64,000 nucleotides of DNA from Chenopodium formosanum (taxonomy: Eukaryota > Streptophyta > Magnoliopsida > Caryophyllales > Amaranthaceae): contig CM044868.1 of the NCBI GenBank assembly GCA_024500155.1, positions 37,239,665 to 37,303,664 on the forward strand, given 5' to 3'. Positions within the stretch are counted from its first letter, which is position 1, and every line of letters starts with the position of its first letter. Shown here piece after piece: positions 23,256 through 33,770 of the stretch. Both the position numbers and the translations under genes were made by a program. The notes below the pieces were generated by a model. The model did no database searches. It was not told the DNA's origin and saw only the letters and a program-made list of their open reading frames with translations.

Positions 23256-23659
23256 ATTATAATTCAAGTGATCGCCAATAATTGTTTTATTTGTGCATTA
23301 ATATTTAAACAACATTGATTAAACAGGTTAAGGGTTAACGTATTGATTGCATGTTAGTCAGAAAGCGCACATGAATACGAGAAGATTAAAGAAGAGGCCT
23401 ATTATTAGAGCACGTTTAATCTCTTTTAGGTTGGATTTGTACCTTCATCCCAAACCTCCAGTCGTGGTTCCAGACCTGGGGTTGACGATCTCATGGATCG
23501 TTAAGGGGTGTAACCTTCATCCTGTGAACGGTTTACAAGTTCCTAAAACTTGTTGGCAAATCTTTTGCTCTATCTTCTTTCCCTTTGGACGCCACCATGC
23601 TTAAGTGTATGATCATAGTGGGGTTCAAGTTTGGAGGAATGTTTTAAATATTTCCTACA
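23256..23659 (+). repeat. A2 5' LTR, remainder after element B
   Basis: Resumes at 'attataattcaagtgatcgcc', matching 48074 in A3 where no insertion exists, and ends TTTCCTACA at 23659. Together with 4142-5874 it rebuilds one family A LTR. Confidence 0.85.
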
Positions 23660-25206
23660 GTTTTTTAGCGACTCAACTGAGGAGGATTTCTATTTTAATT
23701 CCTGAAATTTATTTTGGCAATGATTTAGAATGAGTGGATGAGACTCGAAAAGTTCTAAGTATTTCATGTGCGTAATTTTGATTGAAATTATTGGCATAAG
23801 CATAAAAAAAGGTTCTCATTGGAAAGACCATCCGTAGTGAGTAAAAAACATAGGATAATGACACATAGGAATCTAGGGAAATATCTTTCATAACTAGGAT
23901 CGAAATAATCCAACGAAATAACTGGAAAATTCATGAACAGAAAGCTGCTGAGGCATGTACGAATTAGCGTGAGAAAACAACATCGGCGCCTAACGTTGGC
24001 GTCGTCTCCAGACGACAAGAGCTTGTCGTCTGGCGACGTAATTGTTTTGTCCCGCAAAATTCTTTCAATACCGAGCCTGAAATCTACCTTCTTGTTTCAA
24101 CTAGTTTTCTAGTATTTTTTGCTCGGTGCTACTTCCTGATTGAGTTTTTCCTTTTTTTCTGGAACTCATATGTGTTCTACATATTGACATAACCCTCTGG
24201 GAATTCATGCTCCATCTACCCAATTAAACACTCCTTGGAAACAAAGGGTACATATGAGAATGTTGAATTCACCAAACCATGGAAGCGAGTTTTACTCGCG
24301 GGGTCCCATACACACAAGCTAACCCTTCTAAAGGTAAGGCTTACACGCGGTGCATCCAGACTCAAAACCATGGACCCTCTTTGAATAACCCTTATCCTTG
24401 AACTTTATAGAAATAGAGCCATGGTTAGGTTGCAAACTCATTGCACCATATTGTGACTACTTGACTACTTGTGCATTATTTTCTTGTGCATACTCACATA
24501 TGATTAAACTAACCGTTTCGTTTGACTTGTAATTATGAATATGCTTAAATAAACTAACCAAGGACTAAAGGAATTTGCTTAATTACTTGATTAACTATTT
24601 TGAATTAATGAATAAACAAAAAATCGAGTCATAGTTCCTTTAAGTCAACCTGAATTTTTATTCCTGTATATTGACAAGCGTCAACTTGTTTTGGTCATAG
24701 CCGAACATCTATGAAGAACTACGAGTCGTAGAACTTATGGTTCTTTCGTTAGGCGTTGCTTTCATCCCAATCAGTGTCACATATAAAAAGTTATTACTAA
24801 AATACCACATCTTGTCAAGTTTAAGGCATATACGTGAGGTCTTAACTTAGTCTTTGCTTGAGTCTAGTCACATGGTCATGACACGAGTCTTAACTTTTCA
24901 CCTATATTCACTAGTCTTAGCACACACTTTGTATATGTTTCACCATGACCAGGTCTTAGGTTCATGCATGAGTTGTTTTCCATCATATGAGTTGAGGGTC
25001 CATTCCTATTTCCTTTAATGTTCTTTTCCCATTCGTTGCATGTCAAATAGAGCTTGAGTCAAAATAAATAATAAAAAACGTATCCCTAATTTCCCTTTCC
25101 ACATTACTTGGTCAAGGAGAGAAGGGTAATTAATCAAGAAAACACCTTCGTTCAAGTTCAACTTCTTAATAAACCTGTCGGTCAATAAAGAAAAGCTAAG
25201 AAGATA
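23660..25206 (+). other. A2 leader with primer binding site
   Basis: PBS at 23666-23684 reads tagcgactcaactgaggag, a decayed form of the A3 site TGGCGACTCCACTGGGAAG. The leader aligns with A3 48494-50137. It contains a GCGC/TGGCGACG island at 23975-24050. No gene is supported before the gag ATG. Confidence 0.65.
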
Positions 25207-26325
25207 ATGGCAAGTCAAGAAGAAGTCAATGAGCTTAAGAATCAAATGGATAAAATGACTGAGGTGTTGAAGGCTTTAACCCTTCAAATCAATGACCCTT
25301 TGAAGCAACAACAAATGGAGCTCATGCAAGAAAGCTTGAGCAAAATATCCAATGACTATAGATTCCAGGGCATTAGCTCGCAAGGGGTCTTGGTGGACAA
25401 TGAGCTTCTTCCGCAGAAGTTCAATGACAATGACATCCCTAAGTTCCAGCCAACGGACAATCCTTATTTCCACTTAAGAGCTTTTGAGACCATAATGAAC
25501 ATTAAGGGGATTTATAGGAAAGTCTTTCATTCCTTGTTTTCTTTATCTCTTGAAACCGTTTGTCAACAATGGTTCTTTTCTCTTAACAAAGAGAAATCCT
25601 CTAATTGGGATGCCATTGTAAACGCTTTCATTGATAGATATCAATGTAATATCCAAGTTGAAACCGACTGTAGACAACTTGATATGCTAAGACAAAAAGA
25701 CAATGAAGGCTTTACTTCTTTCTTTAATAAGTAGTGGGAAACTTCCGCTAAGATGATTGAGGTGCCCACCAAAAATGAATCTCTAAGGATGTTTATCAAG
25801 AATCCCCAGGAGAAGTATTCGAAGCATTTGAAATGTCCACATAATTTGAATACTTTCAAGGTCGTCTATGACATTGGTATAGAAATCGAAGATGACCACG
25901 CAAAGCAAAAAGCTACTAAAAATAGTAACAACAGTTGCTGGAAAGGAAAGAAGAACGACAATCCTTATTCTTTCGAAAACACCTACTCCAGTAACAATGT
26001 TAGTACCTTTGATCTCAATGAAGTCTTATCCATGGATAATCAAGGATCTAAAAAGAAAACCAAAAGAGAGTTCCTTCCCATTTGAATGACCTATGACGTT
26101 GCTTTCGATCATCTCTATGATCGAGGATTTTTCAAACCTATTAGCCCTACTGAAGATCCAACGCCAGAAAATTGATATTCAAGATGGAATCCCAACACTT
26201 ATTGCAAGTAACATCAAGGAAACGGTCATACCACGGATGAATGCTATAGGTTTCAAAATCTCATTCAAGATCTCATGGAAGCAAACAAGATTCCATTGCC
26301 TCTAGCTAGCTAGAAGACCGGGTGA
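25207..26325 (+). pseudogene. Gag of A2, stops but no indels
   Basis: Starts MASQEEVNELKNQMDKM and follows A3 gag codon for codon for 372 positions with no insertion or deletion. It encodes an N-terminal heptad-like helix, the retrotrans_gag region (DIPKFQPTDNPYFHLRAF...FSLSLETVCQQWFF), and a C-terminal lysine-rich tail. Stops: TAG 25732, TGA 26083, TGA 26173, TAA 26209, TAG 26311, final TGA 26323. The TGA at 26173 is shared with A3. The zinc knuckle (CX2HX4HX4C type) lies after it and has the TAA within it. Gag forms the particle that packages RNA; this copy cannot make a full protein. Confidence 0.85.
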
Positions 26326-28400
26326 TGATAAGCACAAGACAAGAGGCGAGCTTCAACGATAAGATTTCATGACCTCTTTTTCTATTTCTTTTTCATTCTT
26401 CCTTTCCCCAATAAGTCTATCATAAGCACCTTCTATTTTTCCTTAGTTTTTTATTTTGTATGTTTCTTTTCTCCCTTTAATAAAATGAGCATTTATTTCG
26501 TTACATATGATTATTTCATTACATTGCCAAAAAAAAAAATATATATATGCCGAACTAAGCACAAGGTATACGCATGATTAAAGGCACCCCTTGTAGCCTA
26601 TCATATCATCTTCAACCTTTCAAATATACAATCCTTTCTTGATAAACCACTTTGAGCCTCGTCTAACAATAGACCTTTCTTTCTTCAACCTACATCTACC
26701 TAACCTTAGTATGGGACAGTGTGCAACTTATGCAATTTTAAAAAGCTTGAGTGATTTCAAAAGATCAAAATAAATAAAAAAAAAAAGCAATAAAAAAAAT
26801 AAAAGTGTACAAAAGGGCAAGTGTTCCAATGTCTTTGATATGAACACGTCTCATATTGCGTCTCTTATTGAGTGATCGGTACCGTGCCTAAGAAACATGA
26901 ATGGCAAGTGAGTGATAGACCGCATGATCGTGATTTCCCACACTTATTGAAAAAAGGTTCAAAATAAAAAAATGCAAAAGCGAAAACAAGAAAGAGAGTA
27001 AAAAGTATAAACAAAAGAGAGTTCTCAAGCATTAAAATACAAATATTCAAAAGCAAAGTTGCACACCTTAGGGGCTTATCTAGGGTCTTGAGCCTTTTAT
27101 CCCCTTTTTCTTCAACCTTTATCCTAACCACGTTACAACCCTTAAAAATACCTCTTTGAGGTATATACACACTTCTGCGAGGTTTGGCTAGAGCTACGTT
27201 CGGCCTGATTATTAACAAATACGTAGGCAACCTCACAAAGGGGTGCGACCGTAATAAACATGCATTCATATTCACATTCACACAATCACACCATGGTCAT
27301 ATCAAAGGATATCCAACGCTCATCCCTATTTATTTAGAGCTAGACTTGGGGGTTTGATCCTTACATTATTAGCCTACCCAACCTAAGAGTCACCACCATT
27401 TGACTCTTTTCAATATGCTTTCCCACACACTTAGCCCTTGCGGCCTAACTTCAGTGTCGCTATCACATACATCACAGATACATGACCAAATAAACTTCCC
27501 TTAGGAACCCTTTGTCATGAAATCATAACACAACGTTGAAGCATGCCCTGTCATATCAACATTACTCAAAATCACTCATCATTGCATAACGAAGTATGAA
27601 GTTCTTAGCCTCCGTGCCTAACTTACCTAAATATTTTCATCAAAGATAGTTTACGATAAATTAATCCTTACACCTTGAGAGATAACATCGAACGCATATA
27701 TTTATTTAAGCTCATTTGACATGCATCGTAACACTTTACTTTGATTCTTGTTTATGTCTTTCTTTTACGGGAGAAAGTCAGTACCCTGCACAAAAATGAC
27801 AGAATTTTTTTTCTTTTTCGAGTCGCCGATCACACTATAATGCACACACGTGTCATGTACCTTGATTCATGTAAAGTCACATGTATCAAACACTTTGAGT
27901 CAAGTCATGGAAAGTCATATATGTTTGAAACACATTAAGTCTTAATGAGTTAAGCAACACTAAGCCTTAGGTCAACCACTAAGATAATTAAAAGATGAGC
28001 AAAGTCCTATAGTCCAAAATATAAATGCTGGTACATTCCAACGAACAAGAACATTCTCGGATTTTTTTTCGAAAAACCGCGAATATAAACCTGACTCCAA
28101 AGCCAGACGACAAGGTTGTTGCCTGACGACAGAGCGAGAACGCGGCGATAATATGTTCTGGCGAGAGCGGTGTAGCGACGAGATGCGTGGCCCCCATATT
28201 AAATTATACGAAACTCATACAGCAATTTTGGATTCATTGGTGTGGCAGTTAGCCCTTATAAGCAAATTGACACGATTAGTAGTCGGCTCGATAGCAATCG
28301 AAGTAAGTGATTGACCTGACGACGATCGTCTCACTTAGCTTAAGCGCCTAAACACTGGTTCATTACAAGCACCAATGCATCGGTTCAAAAGCAAGTGCAT
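26326..28400 (+). other. A2 3' region with conserved Tat-type block
   Basis: No coding frame is supported. 27110-27260 carries 'ctagagctacgttcggcc' and 'acgtaggcaacc', a block that recurs in A3 at 52100-52175. I recall similar blocks in other Tat/Ogre 3' regions. Further on are 'cttgggggtttgatcc' (27341) and a GCGC/GACGAC-type island at 28080-28195. Confidence 0.55.
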
Positions 28401-28404
28401 AACT

Positions 28405-29120
28405 TAAACGAGAATTTTTCCAAGTTTGGATTATCATCCCCAACTGACAATATTTACAAATGTGGATTGTCGCGCATCTTCTTTGAAGACAATTTTTCCA
28501 AGATTGGATTGTCACCTCTAGCAAAGTTTCTAAGCGTGGATTGTCATACTCCTTCTTTGTTTGGCAAATTTTTCCAAGTTTGGATTGTCATATATTCATA
28601 GAAACCTTGGCAATTTTTCCGAAATTGGATTGTCATGCACCCGGTTCCCTATGGGAAAATTTTCTAAGAAATTGTCGTAGGTCTCTATTACTTTTAAAAT
28701 TTCGGCAAAGGTTCCTTAACGTGGATTGTCATTCATTTTTGTAAGTGGCAAATTTTCCTGAGGTGGCTTGTCGGTAGACTCTTTTTTGCAAATGTTCCAT
28801 GACGCGGATAGTCAATAGTGGCAATATTTTCCTAAAAGGATTGTCGCATAGCGTTGGTAAATTTCCAAGGTGGATTGCTTTCAAGAGTTACATTCCAAGA
28901 TGTGGATTGTCGATCGTAGCAAGGTTCTTATAAAGATTGTAACGAAACATTGGCAACTTTTCCAAAAATTGGATTTTGGCAAATTTTCCAAGATATAGAT
29001 TTTCGCTTCATCGTAGCAATATTTCCAAGGATGGATTGTTACGTGGCATTACAACTTTCCCTAAATCGGATTTTCTTACAAGAGTTGTGTTGGAAACAAT
29101 TCCCAAAGAAAAGAGGATTG
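28405..29120 (+). repeat. Degenerate short hairpin array, A2 copy
   Basis: About 15-17 units spaced 30-50 bp, each near 'ttttccaagtttggattgtc'. The core TCCAA..TTGGA can pair with itself. It matches the A3 array 53232-53940 unit by unit, so it predates both copies. Confidence 0.8.
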
Positions 29121-29199
29121 TCATCACCCAAAGCATTAACAGCTAAATTCAAGAGAGCATGGAGGATCAACAAGCGGTGGTCTTGATAATTTCCTTCGG

Positions 29200-29450
29200 A
29201 ATATTATCACAAAATAACTGAGGATCGTTATAAGAAGAATGGTCTTCAATGATGTTCCCTAGGATGTGGAGAGTTGTCACAAACAACTGAAAATGGCTAC
29301 AAGCAGAGTTTTCTTGGATCGTGTTCCCTAGCTTGTGGAGGATTGTCACAAACGACAAAGGATGACTACAAACAGATTTATCTTTGATGGTGTTTTCTAG
29401 CTTGTGGAAGACTATCACAGTCGAAGATGGAGGGAGCTACAAGCGAAGCA
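29200..29450 (+). repeat. 69-bp tandem repeat, A2 copy
   Basis: 'gttccctag..tgtgga' recurs at about 29254, 29323 and 29392, a 69-bp period, each with 'tgtcaca' and a GGNNNCTACAAGC-type segment. The A3 counterpart lies at 54097-54440. Confidence 0.75.
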
Positions 29451-29670
29451 GTCTTCAGCAAATGCAACAAAAATCAGTTCCTCCAGAGACGTGTGCTCGA
29501 CAGTGCAAGATAGGCGTTTCTAAACTCTCTTATCTGTTTTAACTAGCGCTAGTTTGCAGGTATCGGCGTTACAAGAATGATTTAGGATCATTGAACGTTC
29601 TGAATCATTCTCCGTCCCTATCGCTACTTTTTACTTTTGTTTTCGAAACATAAGTTTCTCCAAACTAAGT

Positions 29671-29685
29671 CAAAGTGGGGGCTTC
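29671..29685 (+). other. A2 polypurine tract
   Basis: CAAAGTGGGGGCTTC directly before the 3' LTR start, identical to A3 (54724-54738). Confidence 0.85.
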
Positions 29686-30445
29686 TGTAGACACCCAAAT
29701 GTGTCTCCCTAAAACCAAACCCAGTGATGAATACCTTTCATGTCATTTGATTATCGTACAAAGCAAAAGTGTGAAAAGTCTAGTGATGAGGATATTTTTA
29801 TTAAAATATTTATTCTTTCAGTTTTTTAAAATATTTCTTTTCTTACCCTATTAATGAAAAACTTGAATTATAGTTTAGTTTGGTCCATGATATGGGTCCA
29901 ATAATAGTGTAGTTGGATGGGGCTTGATAAAACCTCTCCAACGATATATTATAAGCCCAATTCCGATAAATAATGAGGAAGTTATGGCCTAAATACTAAA
30001 TTGGGCTCAAACCGGATTTTACCTACGGCCCGGTACTATTCCTAACTAATTATGATTAATTAGGAATTCCATAAGTTTCTAAAAGATCTTAATTATCCTT
30101 TTTAAAAAGATAAAATCAAAGAGTTTGAAATTGAATAAAACTTTCCTTTGTTTTTTTAATCCTAATTCTATTCGAATTTAAAGATGTTATTCTTGTGTCT
30201 CATAATATTTATTCAAATCTTATATGGTTAGATAGATCTTTAAATTATCTTTCCAATGATATATTATAATATTAATTCCGAGCTATAACGAAATAGATAT
30301 AAATGGAATATGAAACTTTATGCAAAACTGACACCCTTTCACTATTTCGGCCATATCTTTTTATCTACAAAAAGATTTTAATCTGATTCTAATTGGTTTG
30401 AAAAGTAGACTTCAATATATTTCCAAAGACATATTATATGACTTC
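29686..30445 (+). repeat. A2 3' LTR, truncated
   Basis: Starts TGTAGACACCCAAATGTGTC and follows family A to about 'atattatatgactt'. It then switches at about 30445 to unrelated sequence belonging to the C2 LTR. Only the first 760 bp of about 2 kb remain. Confidence 0.8.
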
Positions 30446-31549
30446 AATAGCCTCTCCTAGGCGTGGGCGCGTTTCTCAGGGTCTCTGTTCCGTACCTAGT
30501 TTTGCGCGCCTGCGCTCCCTCTTTAATGTGGCCGCGCCTGTACGGGTTTATTTTGGACGATCTAACTAATTTCTATTTGTTATTTACTATATGTAGAATT
30601 TCCTTCTATTTTTAGAGGAAGAAGAGAATTAAAATAGAAATTTTAGATCATTTTGTAGAGAGAAAAACTCTAGGTTGTAGAGAGAGAAGTTCTTTGTTGA
30701 TCATTGAAGATTGATGATTCTAAGCATTTTCTCCATTGATTTGAAGCAAGTTTGTAAGTATTTATTTTACTCTAATGCAATATTTAGCTTTTGATTTCAA
30801 TTGTTTTGTTGGTTGTTCAAGTTTGATTGAATTTGTGATTGAATTAGTTTGATTAATATGATGATGATGAACTTGTTGTTAAGCTTAGTTTTGATCTTGA
30901 TTTCCATGGATTGTGAGTAGTTTTCTTGCTAGGGGAATGGTGAAGCATATATGGGTAATGGACTGATTCTAATTGGGGGAAATTGATGGAGTTGATATAG
31001 TTATTAAATTGGTTGATTGATTATGTGCATGTGTGTGATTGATTGAAGAGTAGCTAACTTTGATAGTTGCACTAGATTGCATTATAAGTTCCCATTGATA
31101 CGGACAATTCATTTGTGGCTTGCATTTTCCGATTAAGTTGGTTTGTGAAGTTCCTAGCTAGACTCTCTCGTAGTTGGCGCTAGTTTAACCTCTAGGAGAA
31201 TAGCTTATCATACTCTCTTGATTGCATAATTAATTTTCCCTAGCAACACTCGTCTTAGTCAATTACAATCCCGATTAGTTGTATCCATTGCATGTATATG
31301 TGGATCCTAAACCCTAGTGTTTAATATATTTTGTTTTAATCTCATTTTTTGAGTTGTTTTAGAGTACATACTCCGTACTTCACTTCTTCGAAATAGCTTA
31401 GCTCTAGCATTATCATTAACCTCCCATTCCTAGGGGTTCGACCCTCGATTTACTCCTATGCTAGTTATAAGGGTGTTTTTAGTGATAACAAATTTTGTTT
31501 GGCTAGGGAAGATTATTCCAATAACCTAGTCTCCACCCTTTGTTCAAAA
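30446..31549 (+). repeat. C2 5' LTR, 3' part
   Basis: Contains a GCGC island (30450-30555), a leader-like 'gagagagaagttctttg', and a tail with 'ggggttcgaccctcg' typical of Athila/Tat LTR ends (compare 3690 in D). It ends just before the PBS. The left boundary is the junction with truncated A2. Confidence 0.65.
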
Positions 31550-31969
31550 TGGCACCTTTGCTAGGAAATAGCATAGTTGTTTGCTATTGTTGTTGAGTCT
31601 ATGTCACATAATTTTGAAAATTCAAAAAGATTTTTCTCTTTTAGGCTACATTTTCAGCCGTGCTATTGATATTTGCTTTGAGTTTTTGTATGCGTAGGAT
31701 AAGAGGAAAGGAATCTAGTGCCATTTAATCCGGAAATTGAGAGAACAATAACAAAGATAAGGGTTGCCTATCGTTCATAATGTCCAAGCTCTCCAAGAGA
31801 GGGAATTCATCAAGAAAGAGAAGAGGAGGATCAAGGAAGCATACGAGCTAATCCAAGAGTTGCTTTGGAGGAGTTAGGAACTCTCGGTGCTTATAGATTT
31901 GAAAGTGGCATAGCTCCACCAACAACTCCCGCAATGACTTTGAGATAAGGTCGACAATGATTGAAATGA
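31550..31969 (+). other. C2 primer binding site and leader
   Basis: TGGCACCTTTGCTAGGAA at 31550-31567 is a decayed version of the Athila-type TGGCGCCGTTGCCGGGGA site. The leader runs to the first recognisable gag codons near 31970. No other gene is seen; earlier gag codons are probably frame-shifted here. Confidence 0.6.
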
Positions 31970-32732
31970 TTGAATGACGACAATTTAGTGGTGCCAATTA
32001 AACATGAAAGCCCACTTAACCATCTTAAAGAGTTCAAGAAGTATTGTAATACCATCAAGGTTAATGGGGTTTCTCAAGAATTCATAAGGCTCAAGCTATT
32101 TCCGTTCTCCCTAATCGGAAGAGCTTTGGAATTGTTAGATAAGGAAGTGAAACCTAATTCCTTGAGAACTTGGGATGAGGTCACTAAGGAGTTTCTTTCC
32201 CGTTTCTACCCTTAAAAGAAGACCGCCGAGGCAAGAACTCTAATCCAAAGTTTCAATCAAAAGCCTAGTGAGAGTTTGTATGAGGCTTAGGAAAGATACA
32301 AGGAGTATCAACGAGAATGTCCTCATCACGGAATTCCAACTTACCAAATCATACAAATTTTCTATGGAGGATTGAGCCCCCAAGCACTAGTAGAAAAAAC
32401 CAAAAGGGAAGAGGTTCAAACCCCCAACACGGAAGTGGTTTTGAACCGCTCCGATTTGGGGGGCTTCCCTTTAGGCTATAGAAAAGGAAGCGGTTCAAAC
32501 CGCTTCCCTTTTAGGGTGAAAAGGAAGCGGTTTTGGCGCTAAACCGCTTCCTTTTGGGATTTCTAGCACCATTATGGTAAGGGTAAAGGGAAGCGGTTTT
32601 GGCGCCAAACCGCTTCCCTTTTGATTTTTTTTATAATATTTATAATAATAATATAATAATTATATTAGTGACCTGTGATAATAATAATAAAATTACTGGT
32701 TAATAATAAAATATATTAATTATCAAATATAT

Positions 32733-33373
32733 TTTGCCCATTTTCTACATTTCTTATCAAATGAAGCGTTTCTTTCTCATAACATGTCAATATTACCTAG
32801 TCTTGAGTGTCTAATGTTTGAAATCACACCAATATAGCAATTAACTAAATTTTAGCACGCCTTACATCCAAAATGGCCCATATAAGGCCTATACGTCTTC
32901 TACTTTGCCCATTTTCTACATTTCTTATCAAATGAAGCGTTTCTTTCTCATTACATGTCAATAATACCTAGTCTTGAGTGTTCAGTGTTTGAAATCACAC
33001 CAATATAGCAATTAACTAAGTTTTAGCACGCCTTACATCCAAAATGGCCCATATAAGACCTATACGACTTCTACTTTGCCCATTTTCTAAATTTCTTATC
33101 AAATGAAGCGTTTCTTTCTCAAAACATGTCAATATTACCTAGTCTTGAGTTTCTAATATTTGAAATCACACCAATATAGCATTTTGCTATGTTTTGGAAC
33201 GCCTTACATCCAAAATGGTCCATATAAGGCCTTACGACTTCTACTTTGCCCATTCTCTACATTTGTTACCAAATGAAGTGTTTCATTCTCATAACATGTC
33301 AATATTATCTAGTCTTAAATGTCTAATGTTTGAAATCACACTATTATAGCATTTTTCTAAGTTTTAGGACGCA
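32733..33373. repeat. 171-bp tandem array inside CACTA 1
   Basis: 'tttgcccattttctacattt' recurs at 32733, 32904, 33075 and 33245, giving periods of 171, 171 and 170 bp, 3.7 copies. Each contains 'aacatgtcaat', 'cctagtcttgag' and 'cgccttacatcc'. The copies differ by scattered substitutions. Confidence 0.9.
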
Positions 33374-33404
33374 ATTTCATCGCATAATCAAAATCACCAC
33401 GACC

Positions 33405-33770
33405 ACTCCCCAACGGCGATGCAGTAGCTGCCTCCGCCTTTCCCCGGCGGCGCTGCAGCTACCATGGGCAGCCCTGCCATGGCTGCTGCTGCAGCTGCCT
33501 GGGCAGGTGGCAGGGCTACTGCTGCAGCTCCCTAGGCAGCCTTGCCTTTGCTGCTGCGGCATCTGCCTAGGCAGGTGGCTGAGCTGCTGCTGCTGCAGCC
33601 TTGCAGCCTTGCCTTGGCTGCTGCTGCAACTGCCTAGGCCCCTGCCTGGGCTATTGATGCAGCTTCCATGGGCAGCCACTCTGCTGCTGCAGCTGCTGCC
33701 TGAGCAGGTGTCCTGGGTGCAGCTGTCTCGGGTGCAGTTGCCCCTCAGCAGCTGTCTCGGGTGCAACAAC
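33405..33770. repeat. CTG/CAG-rich minisatellite
   Basis: Repeated 'gctgctgctgcagct', 'gcctaggcaggtggc' and 'ccatgggcagcc' words, GC-rich against an AT-rich surround. Long frames on both strands (Leu/Cys-rich on plus, Ser/Gly/Gln-rich on minus) are by-products. Confidence 0.85.

Larger units (their letters stand above)
4142..30445 (+). mobile_element. Family A gag-only LTR retrotransposon A2, nested host of B
   Basis: The 5' LTR begins at 4142, is interrupted at 5874/23256 by element B, and ends at 23659. PBS-like sequence follows at 23666. One gag pseudogene lies at 25207-26325, a long 3' region holds two tandem arrays, a polypurine tract lies at 29671 and the 3' LTR starts at 29686. It aligns end to end with A3 (46482-56770). 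No protease, RT, RNase H or integrase is present, so it is a gag-only, non-autonomous Tat-lineage element. It was inserted into C1 gag. The 3' LTR is cut short at about 30445, so no right-hand target duplication can be read. Confidence 0.88.

Noticed and set aside
5870..23260. Clean target duplication for element B
   Set aside because: The flanking 5-mers are ttaat and attat, which do not match well enough; the edges rest on LTR ends and on continuity with the A3 LTR instead.
28405..29120. CRISPR-like spaced repeats
   Set aside because: Units are degenerate, spacers are irregular and similar, the genome is a plant's, and the array is shared with another retrotransposon copy.
32733..33373. 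Calling the 171-bp array a centromeric satellite
   Set aside because: Only 3.7 copies inside a DNA transposon; the length alone is not evidence.
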